From: Verrucomicrobiota bacterium
GTDB lineage: Bacteria; Verrucomicrobiota; Verrucomicrobiia; Limisphaerales; JAHEOI01
Length of the DNA stretch: 7,522 bases
Reading direction: 5' to 3'
NCBI GenBank assembly: GCA_018610125.1
Contig: JAHEOI010000193.1
Span: forward strand, 1-7,522
Below, piece after piece: positions 5,991-7,522 of the stretch. The translations under genes and the position numbers were made by a program. Numbering within the stretch: position 1 is the stretch's first letter; each line of letters opens with the position of its first letter. The notes beneath the pieces are model-generated. The model was not told the origin of the DNA. It saw only the letters and a list, made by a program, of their open reading frames with translations, and ran no database searches.

Positions 5991-6677
5991 TCACTCCCTT
6001 CTTCTTTCTTCAGCTTGCCAATCGTGCTTCCGCCTCTCGGTCTCACCGCGCATGGCCTCTTCAGGCGACCACCCTTGCTCTTGGGCCCATGCCACCAACG
6101 CGAACAACCGCTCTCCAAGCTCGGCTTGACTTTGAGGCCGCTCGTTTGGCTCAGGGGGCGGCGGGCTGGTGAGCTTTGCCTTCCGCGCCTTCTTGATCAA
6201 TTTTTCCGCCTTCAAAAGGGCCGGAAGGTGAGCTGGAACCCCGTCCAAGGCGGAAGCGCGCTCTCGATCGGTCCCCTCTTTCTCCTGGTGCTTGATCGTC
6301 TCCCATTGCGCCCAGACACTGTCAATCCCGTCAACTTGACTTTCCCCAAACACATGCGGGTGACGTCGCACCAACTTTTCGACGATGGCTTCAGCCACTC
6401 GGGTAAAATCAAAGGCCCCGCGCTCGTTTGCCACCTGCGCATGGAAAACCACCTGGAGTAGCAAGTCTCCCAGCTCCTCGATCATCTCTTGGTCATCTTG
6501 ACGCTCGATCGCATCGAGCAGCTCGTAGACCTCTTCAACAGCATGATAGCGGAGAGAATGATGATCCTGCTGCCGATCCCATGGACACCCCTCAGGGGAG
6601 CGCAGTTTGGTCATCACGTCAACCAATCCCCTGATAGCCCTTTCCGGACTTCGATTCGCCTCTTCCAAATCCTTCAT
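5991..6677 (-). CDS. mazG: MazG nucleoside triphosphate pyrophosphohydrolase with degenerate second domain
   Basis: A 228-residue MazG, shorter than the roughly 260 residues usual for two-domain forms. The enzyme converts (d)NTPs, including abnormal ones, to monophosphates and pyrophosphate. The N-terminal domain is complete: LRSPEGCPWDRQQDHHSLR, the metal helix E48-E49-x2-E52, then E67-E68-L-G-D71 in IEELGDLLLQVVFHAQ, and RRHPHVFG. The linker (DSVWAQWETIKHQEK) and LPALLKAEKLIKKARK are typical. After that a Pro-rich stretch (SPPPPEPNERP) replaces the first metal helix of the second domain, and AELGERLFALVAWAQ stands where EELGDLLFALVNLAR is usual. The start ATG overlaps the proB stop as ATGA, so expression is probably coupled to proB. 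Confidence 0.93.
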   Translation of the reverse strand: MKDLEEANRSPERAIRGLVDVMTKLRSPEGCPWDRQQDHHSLRYHAVEEVYELLDAIERQDDQEMIEELGDLLLQVVFHAQVANERGAFDFTRVAEAIVEKLVRRHPHVFGESQVDGIDSVWAQWETIKHQEKEGTDRERASALDGVPAHLPALLKAEKLIKKARKAKLTSPPPPEPNERPQSQAELGERLFALVAWAQEQGWSPEEAMRGETERRKHDWQAEERRRE

Positions 6678-7522
6678 AATACAACCAAATCATCACGATG
6701 TACGACCTCCTCGCCCAGGCACTCGTCGGACTGAATCTGCGAGGCACTGCACCGGGCGATGCCTCGGGCAAACTCGGTTCCGTTCTCATCACAAATCTTG
6801 ACGACTTCCCCGGCCGAGAATTGCCCCTGACACTTCGAGATCCCCGGCAGGAGCAGGCTCCGGCCTTTCTCCCGCAAAGCCTTTCGAGCACCGTTGTCCA
6901 CAATCACAGTGCCTCGTGGATGATGGAAAAAGGCGATCCAACGCTTGCGTCCCTTGAGCCGATACGGTCGCGGAACGAAAAGGGTTCCCTCCTCTTCCCC
7001 ATTCAAAATTCGCGCGAGCGCATCCGGCTTTTTTCCAGAGCCGATGACCATCGGGATGCCGGAGCGCATCACCACCTTCGCCGCTTGGATCTTTGAGGCC
7101 ATCCCGCCTATCGCGGTGCCGCTCTGGGTCCCTAACGCCGTGCTTTCAATCTTCTCGTCAATTTCATGAATGACCGAGACACGCTTGGCTCGTTGCTGGC
7201 CATAGTTTTCAATAACCCCCTCGACGGAGGTCAAAACGATCAAGACATCCGCGGGCAACAGCGAGGCAACCAAGGCGGCAAGCTGATCATTGTCTCCGAA
7301 TCGTAATTCGGTAAAGGAAACAGTATCATTTTCGTTGATGATTGGCACGACACCCCGTTGCAACAACGTCACGAGCGTGTTCCGCGCGTTGAGATGCCGC
7401 TCCTTATGACGGAGATCGTCATGGATCAACAATAACTGAGCCACAGTCAGCGAGTGCTCCCGAAAGAGTCGCTCGTAAGCCGCCATCAAGCGCAACTGGC
7501 CGACCGCAGCGCACGCTTGCAA
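6674..7522 (-). CDS. proB: Glutamate 5-kinase with PUA domain, 5' end cut by window edge
   Basis: The last 282 codons of ProB; the first in-window codon is an internal Leu, so the true start lies beyond 7522. The enzyme phosphorylates glutamate to glutamyl 5-phosphate, the first step of proline synthesis, in the cytoplasm, and is usually feedback-inhibited by proline. The amino-acid kinase part shows GVVPIINENDTVSF, FGDNDQLAALVA, VLTSVEGV, GGMASKIQAAKVV and EEEGTLFVP. A C-terminal PUA domain covers about in-window residues 204-275 (GTVIVDNGARKAL, GRSLLLPGI, FSAGEVV, ARGIARCSA), as in the longer ProB form. It overlaps mazG by 4 bases. ProA is not in the window. Confidence 0.96.
   Translation of the reverse strand: MQACAAVGQLRLMAAYERLFREHSLTVAQLLLIHDDLRHKERHLNARNTLVTLLQRGVVPIINENDTVSFTELRFGDNDQLAALVASLLPADVLIVLTSVEGVIENYGQQRAKRVSVIHEIDEKIESTALGTQSGTAIGGMASKIQAAKVVMRSGIPMVIGSGKKPDALARILNGEEEGTLFVPRPYRLKGRKRWIAFFHHPRGTVIVDNGARKALREKGRSLLLPGISKCQGQFSAGEVVKICDENGTEFARGIARCSASQIQSDECLGEEVVHRDDLVVL

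Overview
The window looks like ordinary chromosomal DNA of a diderm (Gram-negative type) bacterium. GC appears to be in the mid-50s by eye, genes are tightly packed with several 4-base start/stop overlaps, and there is an ExbB/ExbD/TonB-type cluster. A Nitrospirota-like genome is my best guess from the general look of the proteins, with low confidence. I see no tRNA, rRNA, CRISPR array, insertion sequence or phage gene.

Layout. (1) Positions 1-2904, minus strand: an apparent operon reading exbB-like, exbD-like, TonB-like membrane protein, small membrane-anchored zinc ribbon, then guaB3, which runs off the left edge. The first four genes are linked by overlaps or a short gap. (2) Positions 2905-3087: a divergent intergenic region. 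(3) Positions 3088-4693, plus strand: a short dimeric-type dUTPase, a terminator, a structured leader, then recF. (4) Positions 4694-4812: a convergent terminator region. (5) Positions 4813-7522, minus strand: proB (5' end outside the window), mazG overlapping it by 4 bases, then an M29 metalloaminopeptidase.

How the genes fit together. The left operon encodes a proton-motor-like envelope complex. Its ExbD-like subunit lacks the transmembrane aspartate that normally carries protons, and its TonB-like partner has no proline-rich spacer. I regard this as the best candidate for an under-described system here. The rest is housekeeping: nucleotide-pool hygiene (dUTPase, MazG), purine synthesis (GuaB3), DNA repair (RecF), proline synthesis (ProB) and peptide turnover (M29). 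Related GGGAC/GGACGT hairpins end several of the transcripts, and one 15-base arm occurs twice in inverted orientation.
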